Assembly: GCF_028858535.1 (NCBI RefSeq)
Contig: NZ_JAPMOU010000033.1
Span: forward strand, 1 to 61,925
Length of the DNA: 61,925 nt
Source: Spartinivicinus poritis
GTDB lineage: Bacteria > Pseudomonadota > Gammaproteobacteria > Pseudomonadales > Zooshikellaceae
Direction: 5' to 3'
Of this stretch, positions 32,812-41,838 are shown piece after piece; position 1 is the stretch's first letter, and the number at the start of each line of letters is the position of its first letter. The notes below the pieces were generated by a model that was not told the origin of the DNA, ran no database searches, and saw only the letters and a program-made list of their open reading frames with translations. The position numbers and the translations under genes were made by a program.

Positions 32812-33303
32812 ATGGAAAAACCGAACCAAACACTGACCCATATTGACCAGCAGGGTAATGCGCAAATGGTGGATGTCACTGAAAAGCCTGCCACCCACCG
32901 GGTAGCAAGGGCTCAGTCCATCATCACTATGCAACCAGATACCCTGGCAATGATTATGTCAGGTAGTCATAAAAAAGGAGATGTGCTGGCAGTGGCTCGT
33001 ATAGCCGGGATTCAGGCCGCCAAACGCTGCTCAGATATCATTCCTCTTTGTCACCCTCTCATGCTAACCAGTGTCAAAGTGCAGCTGCTACCTGAACCTA
33101 AGCATAATCAGGTTCGGGTCATCACTGAGTGCAAAGTCACTGGCCAAACCGGAGTAGAAATGGAGGCACTCACTGCCGCTTCAGCCGCGACCTTAACCCT
33201 GTACGATATGTGTAAAGCAGTGGATAGAGGGATGGTTATTCAAGAGACCAAGCTGCTGGAAAAACAAGGTGGCCGCAGTGGCCATTGGCAAACAGAGGAT
33301 TAA
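32812..33303 (+). CDS. moaC: cyclic pyranopterin monophosphate synthase
   Basis: 163 residues, the usual length. It converts the MoaA product to cyclic pyranopterin monophosphate, the first stable intermediate of molybdenum-cofactor synthesis. Family patterns are visible: [37 protein letters not shown] and [15 protein letters not shown] with the ending KAVDRGM. It is first in moaCDE, and moaD starts 2 bases after its stop. moaA and moaB are not in the window. Confidence 0.96.
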   Translation: MEKPNQTLTHIDQQGNAQMVDVTEKPATHRVARAQSIITMQPDTLAMIMSGSHKKGDVLAVARIAGIQAAKRCSDIIPLCHPLMLTSVKVQLLPEPKHNQVRVITECKVTGQTGVEMEALTAASAATLTLYDMCKAVDRGMVIQETKLLEKQGGRSGHWQTED

Positions 33304-33305
33304 CA

Positions 33306-33551
33306 ATGATTAAAGTACTATTTTTTGGCCGTTTGAGAGAGCAATTAGCCGTTGACAGCATCGACTTAAACGACGACGTTGAGTCACTATCTGTGATGAT
33401 TGAGCAACTCAAGCAACGCGGCGACAACTGGCAGCAAGCCCTATCCAACCCCAATCTTAAAGCCGCCATCAACCAAACCATGATGCCTTTTAATAGTGCT
33501 GTAAAAGACGGCGATGAAGTGGCTTTATTTCCGCCAGTAACAGGAGGCTGA
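33306..33551 (+). CDS. moaD: molybdopterin synthase small (sulfur-carrier) subunit
   Basis: 81 residues with a ubiquitin-like fold, starting MIKVLFFGRLREQL and ending in the required Gly-Gly (FPPVTGG), where the thiocarboxylate forms. It donates sulfur to the pterin with MoaE. The ATG at 33306 follows moaC by 2 bases. Upstream in-frame codons lie inside moaC. Confidence 0.95.
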   Translation: MIKVLFFGRLREQLAVDSIDLNDDVESLSVMIEQLKQRGDNWQQALSNPNLKAAINQTMMPFNSAVKDGDEVALFPPVTGG

Positions 33552-33554
33552 TTC

Positions 33555-34001
33555 ATGATCAGCATTCAGCAAGCCCCTTTTGACATTGCTACCTTTGATC
33601 AAACGCTTCGCAAGCACTCCCCAAAAGTCGGTGCCATTGCCACCTTCTGCGGATTAGTCAGAGACTTCAGCGAACGACCCGATGTCACCGCAATTTACCT
33701 GGAACATTACCCAGGCATGACAGAAAAAGTGCTTAATGAATTAATGAAAGAAGCCAAGCAACGCTGGTCAATTATTGATGCGATTATTTGCCATCGCGTC
33801 GGTCAGCTATCATTGGGCGAGCCTATCGTATATGTCGGCGTCGCCAGCGCCCACCGCAAAGCATCCTTCGCCGCCTGTGAATTTTTAATCGACAAATTAA
33901 AAACCACCGCTCCTTTTTGGAAAAAAGAAATAACCTCTAAGGGAGAGCATTGGGTGGATGAGCGGGATAAAGATCAGCAGTCGGCGGCAGAGTGGGATTA
34001 G
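33555..34001 (+). CDS. moaE: molybdopterin synthase large (catalytic) subunit
   Basis: 148 residues, the usual size. It forms a heterotetramer with MoaD and inserts two sulfurs into cyclic pyranopterin monophosphate. Family patterns are GAIATFCGLVRDFSE, IYLEHYPGMTEKVL, ICHRVGQLSLGEPIVYVGVA and the catalytic Lys region FWKKEITSKGEHWVD. It starts 3 bases after the moaD stop and is the last gene of the operon. Confidence 0.96.
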   Translation: MISIQQAPFDIATFDQTLRKHSPKVGAIATFCGLVRDFSERPDVTAIYLEHYPGMTEKVLNELMKEAKQRWSIIDAIICHRVGQLSLGEPIVYVGVASAHRKASFAACEFLIDKLKTTAPFWKKEITSKGEHWVDERDKDQQSAAEWD

Positions 34002-34211
34002 TAGTAGATAGGTTTGGCTCAAGTTCGTTTCTGTGTGTTCGATTTGGGCCAGCCAGTACACTCACTATAATGTGTCAAATTTTATAACAAGCATTTTTTT
34101 GATATTTGATCATAGAAATCAAACTGCGCTCTTTATATCACTTATCATCCACCAAATACCACACAGTAACTTATTTAATCTTTGTCAGTTTGTGTATCAT
34201 TAATAATGAAT

Positions 34212-34706
34212 TTATAAGCTCATCTTTTGAACGAGACTTTCAGGTGTCATAACAGGCATTGAAAAATGTTCATTAATTCTTTTTGCCGGACCAGAGCCTA
34301 CGAGTTGTTTATCAGAAGTAATGAAACCGTCACACTTATTACATAGCGCATCTAAGTAAGCACCTCGATCCCTAATATCATTTCCAGACTTTGCCAGCTT
34401 TTCTAATTCTTTTTGTATTTCATCATTTTTTTTAGCATCATTCCAGCTACCTACTTGTTGTACCCAATTACCTACTTGATCGTCCCAACTTCCTATAGGC
34501 CAGTGATCCAATACAAAGAAAGTCTTAGCTAAATTCCATGCTTCATCTTTCTTTTGTTCAAGTTCATACAACGTATGAAGACTTACAACTATCTGTATAA
34601 TTCCATTACGAGCAGCTTCTAGTATTTGTTGTAATGGTTGATAAGAATGTGAGTTTGAATTTACTGCATCAATAAAACAGTTAGTATCAAAAGTGTACTT
34701 TTTCAT
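34212..34706 (-). CDS. PIN-domain protein (VapC-like nuclease)
   Basis: 164 residues with a PIN fold: FDTNCFIDAV at the N-terminus (first metal-binding Asp), a later acidic YELEQKKDEA, then RDRGAYLDAL and GFITSDKQL with the second and third acidic positions. PIN proteins are metal-dependent RNases, commonly toxins of VapBC pairs. No antitoxin gene is visible on either side, so it may be an orphan or not a toxin. The Trp-rich insertion (WPIGSWDDQVGNWVQQVGSW) is unusual. Confidence 0.7.
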   Translation of the reverse strand: MKKYTFDTNCFIDAVNSNSHSYQPLQQILEAARNGIIQIVVSLHTLYELEQKKDEAWNLAKTFFVLDHWPIGSWDDQVGNWVQQVGSWNDAKKNDEIQKELEKLAKSGNDIRDRGAYLDALCNKCDGFITSDKQLVGSGPAKRINEHFSMPVMTPESLVQKMSL

Positions 34707-35444
34707 TTAGCCCTTCATAGTTATCTAGTTTTGCTCTCTAACTAAATCCCTTTTTATAGTCTAGTGTATTAAATTAATAACTGTATGATTAGAATACTAA
34801 CTCCGTTCTATTAATTATAGACTTTCAATGAAAACTGGTTATTTAATAGACTTAAACCAACCAAAGGAAAATCGCTAAATATCTATCGTTCTTCAGTTAC
34901 GTCTCGTTTTAACCGTTTTCCTCCTCTCTTAGAATCTATCTCAAAAGCTAGAGGATATGGAGTAACAAGGTATTCTGTAGCGGCGACATGGATGTCGCTT
35001 TAGCTTTTGATGGGCCAGGGAAGGCCCTTCAAGAGTGGTGAAGAATAGCTTGTTACTCCATATCAAACCCTCAAAACAAACCCCTTAAAAATCACACACT
35101 TAGAACGACAGTAAAGACAAATTAAAACTGCATACCATTTCACAAAACAATAAAGCTTGCCGGACCTTAAAGTTGCCGACCTGCTATTATTGCTTCGCGA
35201 TTAAATAATAAGCCGCCTGTCTACTTTGGATGATTTTTGTACCGTGATTTTACCCTGCATCAGGGGTGTATCTTAATCGCATCAACTATTAAGGCGTCAA
35301 CAACCGTATTTGTGGTTTCACATCTATGTTGAACAACGCCAAATAAATAACGACTGGAACTACTAACTGCATTTTCTAGGCAAACAGTGCTACACAAGCT
35401 GTTCTTATGCCTATTACAACATATAAGGAAAAGGCAACCCGACT
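34707..35444. other. intergenic region with a palindromic repeat
   Basis: A 738-base gap between the PIN gene and the collagenase gene. It contains one copy (34955-35064) of a palindromic element found again at 42895-43007, and the conserved pre-gene sequence TATTACAACATATAAGGA (from 35412), which is repeated before the gene at 38206. No ORF worth calling. Confidence 0.5.
34955..35064. repeat. 110-bp palindromic element, copy 1
   Basis: Terminal inverted repeats GATATGGAGTAACAAG and CTTGTTACTCCATATC (16 of 16 complementary). Inside are two hairpins: GCGACAT/ATGTCGC at 34983-34998, and CTTTTGATGGGCC...GGCCCTTCAAGAG. A closely related element with the same layout is at 42895-43007. It has no coding capacity. 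It could be a MITE or a REP-type structured element. Confidence 0.8.
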
Positions 35445-38036
35445 ATGGCTAAACACATACTGCCAGTTACCTTGGCTCTTGGCTTAAGTCATTTATCTAC
35501 TGCGGTTTGGGCGGCTAATCAAGCACCTATTACCCAAAGCCACAGCGAAACAATCATCTCATCAGGCCCCCATAAAAGCTGGGTTTGGGCTCAAGACCCT
35601 AATAATGACTCCCTGACTTACCAGGTTGTGACTCCTCCTAAATATGGCCAGGTTAAACTGGACCCTAAGACAGGAAAGTTCATCTATACCCCAACATCAA
35701 CTGTCGCTTATGATGAGTTCTCTTATCAGGTTTCTGATGGACAACTACAATCCAACCAGTCATCTGTACAGTTGAATTTTGAATCAACTGATCAGGCATC
35801 ACAGCCTAAATCTACCAACCAGCCTAATAATCCAAATAATAATTCACCTGTGGTACAAGGCCATGCTGAACAATTAACCGAATACAAATTACACAACAGT
35901 CGGGTGTGGGCTAAAGACGATGATAATGATCCACTAACCTATCAAGTAGTCAAACAGCCTAAACATGGCCGATTAACCTTAGACCCTAAAACAGGCAAAT
36001 ACAGCTATCAGCCAACCAACCCTAGCGCAACTTATGACGACTTTAGTTATCAAGTAACTGATGGTAGCAGACAGTCAAACACAGCTACAATACAGCTGAC
36101 GTTAGCGTTTGGTAATAGCACAGCTAATCCCGTTAATAATACGCCTATTCCAAATAACCCAACCACTAATAATCCTACGACTAATCCCCCAACAACAGAA
36201 AACCCAATTATACCTACAACTAACACACCTAAGCCTACCAAACCACCAGTCGCTACCAACCCAACAACCTCTGTCAAAGGTGATAGTTATCGATCCAAAC
36301 AAGACTTTTCAAATAATGTAACTGAAGTACTAAATAGTGACTTTTTCACTCCCAACTTTCAGCATAATTCTCCCAACCGACTGGCCGATGTCACCAAAGC
36401 CGTTATCTTTTTAGCCCAACAAAATGACATTGATGATCCAGACTTGGATAAACTGTTGTATTTTTTACGAGCATTTAACTATTACACCCCTTTATCAAAA
36501 GTGAATGCCAGCTTACGTCAAAATTTAGAGGCTGCCCTTTTTCAAGTCAGCCAGATGTCTGAATTGGTTAAGCTGAAAAAAAGTAGTGCTGCTGTCATTG
36601 AAGGTTATGTAGTCGCTCTAGCCGGTTTAATGCGGGTAGCTGATATGCAGCCACAAATGGATCGTCATTTGCCTACCATTGAAAAACTACTGACTTTTTA
36701 TGCCCAAGATGATTTAGCCTCTGAGCGTCGATTTGGAGATTCAGTTTTCCAAACCCTTAACTTATTTGACGACTTAGGTTTACAAGCAAAACATCATAAA
36801 AATGAGGCTCTAAAAGCAACCTTATTAGCTAGCCAGGTACCTCAATTAATTAACAGTTTAGCCCTTAGCCAAACTGGCATGTGGAATGGTAAAGATCCAT
36901 TTGTGATGTTCAATGCTATCGAAGCACTTGGCAACCTATGGCTAAGGGATGCAACTAACTGGAACCAGCAGTTAGATCAAATGGCTTCTAATATTGTACG
37001 ACACTACAATAGCTATAAAGACCAGGAAGAGCTAAAAAGTAACTTCTACATGTATTATGTAGATAAAACCCGTTATTACGTGCGTACTGAAAGTGCTCAA
37101 CAGGCCTGTGATACTACGTTCAAAAACTTATGCCATATCTACCAGGAAGAAGAAGTTCTACCTAAGCAGCATGTTTGTAGCACAACGCTAAAAGTCCGTG
37201 CTCAAGAGTTATCCAATGACCAGCTTGCTACTATTTGTTATGAGCTGAGCAATATGGAAACCACCTTCCACCAAAAAATGATTACTGGTAAACAGCCCGT
37301 TGCAGAAGACAAAAATAAAAACCTGGAACTAGTTATTTTCAATAGCCCAGAAGACTGGAAAAAATACGGTGGTATTTTATTTAAGGTCAGTACCGACAAT
37401 GGTGGTATTTATATCGAAGGTGATCCAACCAAAGCCAATAACCAAGCAAGATTTTATGCCTATGAAGTGTTCAGACCTGACTGGCAAGTATGGAACTTAC
37501 GTCATGAGTATGTACATTATTTAGATGGCCGCTTTAATCAATATGGTCGCTTTGGTCACCACCCATTAGATCTCACTACTTGGTGGGCTGAAGGGTTAGC
37601 CGAATATATGGCTCATGAAAAAAATAACGAGCGTGGTTTAACTTATCTGGTGCGTCTAGGTAATAAAAACCGCCCTGATATGCATGCCATTGCAAAAACG
37701 ACATACGGTGATGAAACTATGGTGTATCGTTGGTCTTACATGATGCATCGTTATCTTCACGAAAACCACCCAACAGAATACTTGGATTTGCGTCGTACAT
37801 TACGCCAGAAAGACTCAAGTCAATATAAAGCGAACCTGTTGGAGATGGCAACTCGCTACAATGACCTATTTATTAAGTGGCGTGACAATGTACTAACAGA
37901 CTGGCAGCAGAAAAAAGGGATTACCCCAACAGCTGCAGATAGACAACCAGTTTATCACCGTCCACATAAAACAGCATTTGTGCACAGACCTTTGGATAAA
38001 TCTAGCAGTTTAGCTCGCCCGCCAATGGATAACTAA
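35445..38036 (+). CDS. secreted M9-family (Vibrio-type) collagenase
   Basis: 863 residues. The signal peptide ends near AVWA-ANQAP. Two Ig/cadherin-like repeats follow (about 25-105 and 128-208, each with FxYxP.....YDxFSYQVxDG). Then come a Thr/Pro/Asn linker (about 215-280), the M9 N-terminal domain (to about 560) and the catalytic domain, with zinc motif HEYVH (687-691) and the Glu of WWAEGLAEY at 716. This is a gluzincin that cleaves collagen. There is no C-terminal PKD or PPC domain. The first Ig repeat and the signal peptide are shared with the next gene. Confidence 0.9.
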   Translation: MAKHILPVTLALGLSHLSTAVWAANQAPITQSHSETIISSGPHKSWVWAQDPNNDSLTYQVVTPPKYGQVKLDPKTGKFIYTPTSTVAYDEFSYQVSDGQLQSNQSSVQLNFESTDQASQPKSTNQPNNPNNNSPVVQGHAEQLTEYKLHNSRVWAKDDDNDPLTYQVVKQPKHGRLTLDPKTGKYSYQPTNPSATYDDFSYQVTDGSRQSNTATIQLTLAFGNSTANPVNNTPIPNNPTTNNPTTNPPTTENPIIPTTNTPKPTKPPVATNPTTSVKGDSYRSKQDFSNNVTEVLNSDFFTPNFQHNSPNRLADVTKAVIFLAQQNDIDDPDLDKLLYFLRAFNYYTPLSKVNASLRQNLEAALFQVSQMSELVKLKKSSAAVIEGYVVALAGLMRVADMQPQMDRHLPTIEKLLTFYAQDDLASERRFGDSVFQTLNLFDDLGLQAKHHKNEALKATLLASQVPQLINSLALSQTGMWNGKDPFVMFNAIEALGNLWLRDATNWNQQLDQMASNIVRHYNSYKDQEELKSNFYMYYVDKTRYYVRTESAQQACDTTFKNLCHIYQEEEVLPKQHVCSTTLKVRAQELSNDQLATICYELSNMETTFHQKMITGKQPVAEDKNKNLELVIFNSPEDWKKYGGILFKVSTDNGGIYIEGDPTKANNQARFYAYEVFRPDWQVWNLRHEYVHYLDGRFNQYGRFGHHPLDLTTWWAEGLAEYMAHEKNNERGLTYLVRLGNKNRPDMHAIAKTTYGDETMVYRWSYMMHRYLHENHPTEYLDLRRTLRQKDSSQYKANLLEMATRYNDLFIKWRDNVLTDWQQKKGITPTAADRQPVYHRPHKTAFVHRPLDKSSSLARPPMDN

Positions 38037-38205
38037 ATCGCATCATTGTTCAAGCATCGTAGCTAACAGTAATTATACAGCGAATGATTAGCTACGACGT
38101 TTGATATATAAAACCTGAAAATATTAATAATGTTTTTTAGCAAAAAATACACAACACAAGACGTTTTTATATCTATTACAGCATATAAGGAAAGGTAATT
38201 TTATT

Positions 38206-41145
38206 ATGGCTAAACATGTACTGCCAATTACTTTGGCTCTTGGCTTAAGTCATCTAGCTACCTCAGTTTGGGCTGCTAACCAAGCACCTATAACCCAAGG
38301 TCATAGTGAGACTATCAGCAAGCCTGGCACTCACAACAGTTGGGTTTGGGCACAAGACTTAGATAAAGATGCTCTCGCTTACAAAGTGGTCACACAACCA
38401 AAGTTTGGCGAAGTAAAAATGGATCCAAACACTGGTAAATTTACCTATACTCCCACATCAGCTGTCGACTATGATGAGTTCTATTACCAAGTGACTGATA
38501 CAACCGGTAAGCTCTCAAATAAATCTGTTGTACAGCTAAACTTTGACCTCGAAGGCCAAACAAATCAACCCACTAATACAACTGATTCTGCCCAAAAATG
38601 TAAAGTTTCTGGTTTTATTACTGGTATTGACCCAGAGACAACTGCCAAAGTAACCTTAACTTCAGCAGCTGCTCTGCAAACTCAATCAATAACAGGCAAT
38701 GGTCAATTCTGTTTTAAACAATATTCCGGTGCAGCCACTATCAAAGCCCATGCATCTGGTTATGTATTAGCAAACCATCAAAGAAAAGTTACCGCAGAAG
38801 AAATAAACTTCAACTTCACAAAAGCTTCAACTGATGAATATTCATACCATTTCAAATGGGAAGATACTGAAGAATACGACAAGTCAGAATACCAAACTCA
38901 TGTTAATAAAAAGCGAACTATTACATTTTTAAATCAAACCATTGAAGTTGTAGATAACTCTGCATCAGATGCACTCCTTCATGACTACAATATTGTATTA
39001 GTGGATACACCTGATCAAGCTTGGTCTTTAGAACATGCTAACCGCTTACTCAGCACTATAAGAATGATTCCTCAGCAAAAAAGAAATCCTTATGGTGAAC
39101 AAAGTTTAAGTCAGTCTGTTTGGGAAATTACCAGCGAAGAACTAGCTGATGATATCGAAATCATCACTCAAGATAACGTTCGCAAAATACGCATTAATGA
39201 CAAAGTATTTATTAATGCTGCTCCTCGCTTAGTAGAAATTGACGGAGTGAAAGGCCGTTTTTTTTCTAAAAGGCTACACCATGCATTAATAAATGTCGTT
39301 ACCGACTTTGGTAATGATAGCGCTGCAGTAGAAAAAATAATGAATGAGCGCTTTGGCGTTAGCTTAAAAGCCAATATTAGCCAACTGACAGCCGGAATTA
39401 CCAATGAGTCTGCCAACTACTTCCAAGAGTTTTTACCAAGGGAAAAGGTTAAATTAATTAATATTTTTGAAGATATGCCTACAGGCATGCACAGTATCAA
39501 AGGCCTTAGTCATCTGGTCAGACGGAAAAATGGTATGGAGCATCCCATCCATCCTACCGCACCTGCTGTTGCTTGGAGAACAGGTAAAAACTCAGGCAAT
39601 AATGGTTATATCGAATTTATGGAAAGTGCTTTTCGTCAGCAGTCTGATGACTATATTCATCGTTTGATAGTCCACGAAAAAGCACACTTTATTTATGGAA
39701 AAATGCTGAATGAGCAAACTCAACGTGAGTGGGCTGAAGTCGGCGGCTGGTATGTAAACCCAAATGACAGTGATGGCTGGAGTACATCTAAGCAAACAGA
39801 GTTTGTTTCCGCCTATGCCCATGCCAAAAATCCCAACGAGGACATGGCAGAATCCATTGATTACTATATCATCAACCCTGATAAATTACGCTCAAGATCT
39901 CCGAAAAAATTCGACTTTATTCAAAAGCGAATTATGAAAGGTAGTCAGTATATTTCTATTATTGATCAAGATAAAACTTTTGAAGTCCTTAACCTGTATC
40001 CTGATTATATTTACCCAGGCAAAATCAAAAATGTAGAAATTGGCGTAACCACTGAAAGTAATGGTGACAAAAAAGTTAATGTCACTATTAAATTACATGC
40101 AAAAAACAGTCAATTGGAAGGTGCCACCGCCACGTCTGTACGAGTATTTAGCCCGATTGGCACTTATAAAGATTTTTGGTTAAAACCAGTCAACCAATCA
40201 GGCACTGAAGTAAAAGTGGGGCCCCTATTAAAAGGCAGCTTTACTATTGATAAAAATGCGCCTAGTGGTTATTGGCGACCAGATCAAATTGCCTTAAACG
40301 ATAACAATGGCAATCAGCGATTTAGTGGTATAGATGACTTTGGTTGGAAATTAAACATTGGTAATGATAACCCAGATACCACACCACCTGCCTATGTACC
40401 TAACAGTTTAAGACTTAATGTTAGTCAAGATAATAGTTCTTTTGCAGAGCCAATAAACAAAGTCACTGCCGAGTGGCAAGTTATTGAAAAAGTTGGCATG
40501 GCTGATAGCCATCCTTGTTACGGCACACTAGTACATGAATCAGCAAAACTATATTCTATCTATAAATATGGTGATTTCAATGCAGCCTCTAATACCTGTA
40601 AGTTAGCCTATATTATGCCAAACTATATGGCTTCAGGCTCATATAGCATCCATCAAATCAGGATGAAAGATAAAGCCCTCAACGAAGGCAAATTTGACTT
40701 CTTTAAGGAAGATGCTTCTCCAAAAGTTACACTTAACTCAACTAACCCTGATACACAACCACCAACGCTTAACCTAAATCAAATTAGTGTTAATGCAACA
40801 CCTGTTAACCCCAATAATCCTAACGGTGAAACTATCGTTACGATTCGTTATCAAGTAAACGATAATAACTCAGGGTTTAATTATGCAAGAATGAAGCTTC
40901 GTGATCCACAAGGCGTCACTCACGATTTCATTCATCAGCCAAACAATGATGGACGACTTTTCTTTAAAGGTAACCCAAGCGCCCCTAAAGTGTATACCAA
41001 AAAAATCCACTTACCGGCAGGTTCAATACCCGGTATTTGGGGAGTTGTTGAAATGAGTGTTTATGATATGGCAAGCAACTATCAAAACCATAATTTCACT
41101 GAAGTCGCTTTAGTTGAACCAACCTTTAACGTGCTTAACGACTAA
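38206..41145 (+). CDS. secreted putative zinc metallopeptidase with an Ig-like N-terminal module
   Basis: 979 residues. The first 95 residues (signal peptide and one Ig-like repeat) are closely similar to those of the collagenase gene upstream. A carboxypeptidase-regulatory-like domain follows (about 130-200). The middle has HEKAH (490-494), an HExxH motif, with FVSAYAHAKNPNEDMAESI 50 to 60 residues later that supplies a downstream Glu, the arrangement of gluzincins such as anthrax-lethal-factor-like peptidases. The C-terminal 350 residues look like three beta-sandwich domains with NPDT-type joins. Substrate unknown. It probably forms an exoenzyme pair with the collagenase. Confidence 0.7.
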   Translation: MAKHVLPITLALGLSHLATSVWAANQAPITQGHSETISKPGTHNSWVWAQDLDKDALAYKVVTQPKFGEVKMDPNTGKFTYTPTSAVDYDEFYYQVTDTTGKLSNKSVVQLNFDLEGQTNQPTNTTDSAQKCKVSGFITGIDPETTAKVTLTSAAALQTQSITGNGQFCFKQYSGAATIKAHASGYVLANHQRKVTAEEINFNFTKASTDEYSYHFKWEDTEEYDKSEYQTHVNKKRTITFLNQTIEVVDNSASDALLHDYNIVLVDTPDQAWSLEHANRLLSTIRMIPQQKRNPYGEQSLSQSVWEITSEELADDIEIITQDNVRKIRINDKVFINAAPRLVEIDGVKGRFFSKRLHHALINVVTDFGNDSAAVEKIMNERFGVSLKANISQLTAGITNESANYFQEFLPREKVKLINIFEDMPTGMHSIKGLSHLVRRKNGMEHPIHPTAPAVAWRTGKNSGNNGYIEFMESAFRQQSDDYIHRLIVHEKAHFIYGKMLNEQTQREWAEVGGWYVNPNDSDGWSTSKQTEFVSAYAHAKNPNEDMAESIDYYIINPDKLRSRSPKKFDFIQKRIMKGSQYISIIDQDKTFEVLNLYPDYIYPGKIKNVEIGVTTESNGDKKVNVTIKLHAKNSQLEGATATSVRVFSPIGTYKDFWLKPVNQSGTEVKVGPLLKGSFTIDKNAPSGYWRPDQIALNDNNGNQRFSGIDDFGWKLNIGNDNPDTTPPAYVPNSLRLNVSQDNSSFAEPINKVTAEWQVIEKVGMADSHPCYGTLVHESAKLYSIYKYGDFNAASNTCKLAYIMPNYMASGSYSIHQIRMKDKALNEGKFDFFKEDASPKVTLNSTNPDTQPPTLNLNQISVNATPVNPNNPNGETIVTIRYQVNDNNSGFNYARMKLRDPQGVTHDFIHQPNNDGRLFFKGNPSAPKVYTKKIHLPAGSIPGIWGVVEMSVYDMASNYQNHNFTEVALVEPTFNVLND

Positions 41146-41146
41146 C

Positions 41147-41174
41147 AAAAAAGCGCCGAAAGGCGCTTTTTTTA
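41147..41174. terminator. bidirectional rho-independent terminator
   Basis: AAAAAAGCGCC-GAAA-GGCGCTTTTTTT lies between the convergent metallopeptidase gene (ends 41145) and maiA (ends 41196). There are A/T-runs on both sides, so it serves both. Confidence 0.9.
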
Positions 41175-41195
41175 TTCCTATATAATTAAGCGTAT

Positions 41196-41837
41196 TTATT
41201 CTGCATCAGGTTGCATTTCTGGTGCAGCATTCTTTACTGCAGGTATTGACTGACAGTGCTCATAAATACGGTCAATATTGGGAAAGTCACTTAAGGATAA
41301 ATTAAAGCGATTAGCATTATATGCTTGGGGAATTAGCACAATATCAGCCAGAGAAAACTCGTCACCAAAACAGAATGTACCTGCCGTATTAGTCAGTTGC
41401 GCTTCTAATGCCGAAAATCCATTTACTACCCAATGACTATACCACTGCTGTTTTTGTTGATCAGAAACACCTAACTGCTGAGTTAAATACTGTAATACTC
41501 GTAAATTATTTAACGGATGGATGTCGCAAGCAATGGCAAGTGCAAATGCTCGAATAGCCGCTCTTTCTGCATTATCAGCAGGCAGTAGTGGTCGTTCAGG
41601 ATAATGTTCTTCTAAATACTCTAAAATGGCCATTGACTGCCCAAGCGTCATACCATCCAATTGAATAGTGGGAACCAGCTCCTGAGGATTCAGTTCTTTG
41701 TAGCTTGACTGATGCTGTTGGCCACCCTCTTTAACCAAGTGTACCGGTATTGTGTTATAAGGAAGCCCCTTCCAATTTAAAGCAATCCTTACCCGGTAAG
41801 CCGCAGAAGAACGCCAGTAGCTGTATAGGTTAATCAT
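41196..41837 (-). CDS. maiA: maleylacetoacetate isomerase
   Basis: 213 residues, a zeta-class glutathione transferase. It isomerises 4-maleylacetoacetate to 4-fumarylacetoacetate using glutathione. The Ser-rich active site is SYWRSSAAYRVRIALNWKGL. The sequence LNPQELVPTIQLDG (glutathione contact) and the SMAILEYLEE that follows fit the family. It is last in the fahA-maiA pair, 1 base after fahA. Confidence 0.95.
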   Translation of the reverse strand: MINLYSYWRSSAAYRVRIALNWKGLPYNTIPVHLVKEGGQQHQSSYKELNPQELVPTIQLDGMTLGQSMAILEYLEEHYPERPLLPADNAERAAIRAFALAIACDIHPLNNLRVLQYLTQQLGVSDQQKQQWYSHWVVNGFSALEAQLTNTAGTFCFGDEFSLADIVLIPQAYNANRFNLSLSDFPNIDRIYEHCQSIPAVKNAAPEMQPDAE

Positions 41838-41838
41838 T

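Noticed and set aside
34212..34706. Type II toxin-antitoxin pair
   Set aside because: Only the PIN protein is present. No antitoxin-like ORF was found in the flanking gaps.
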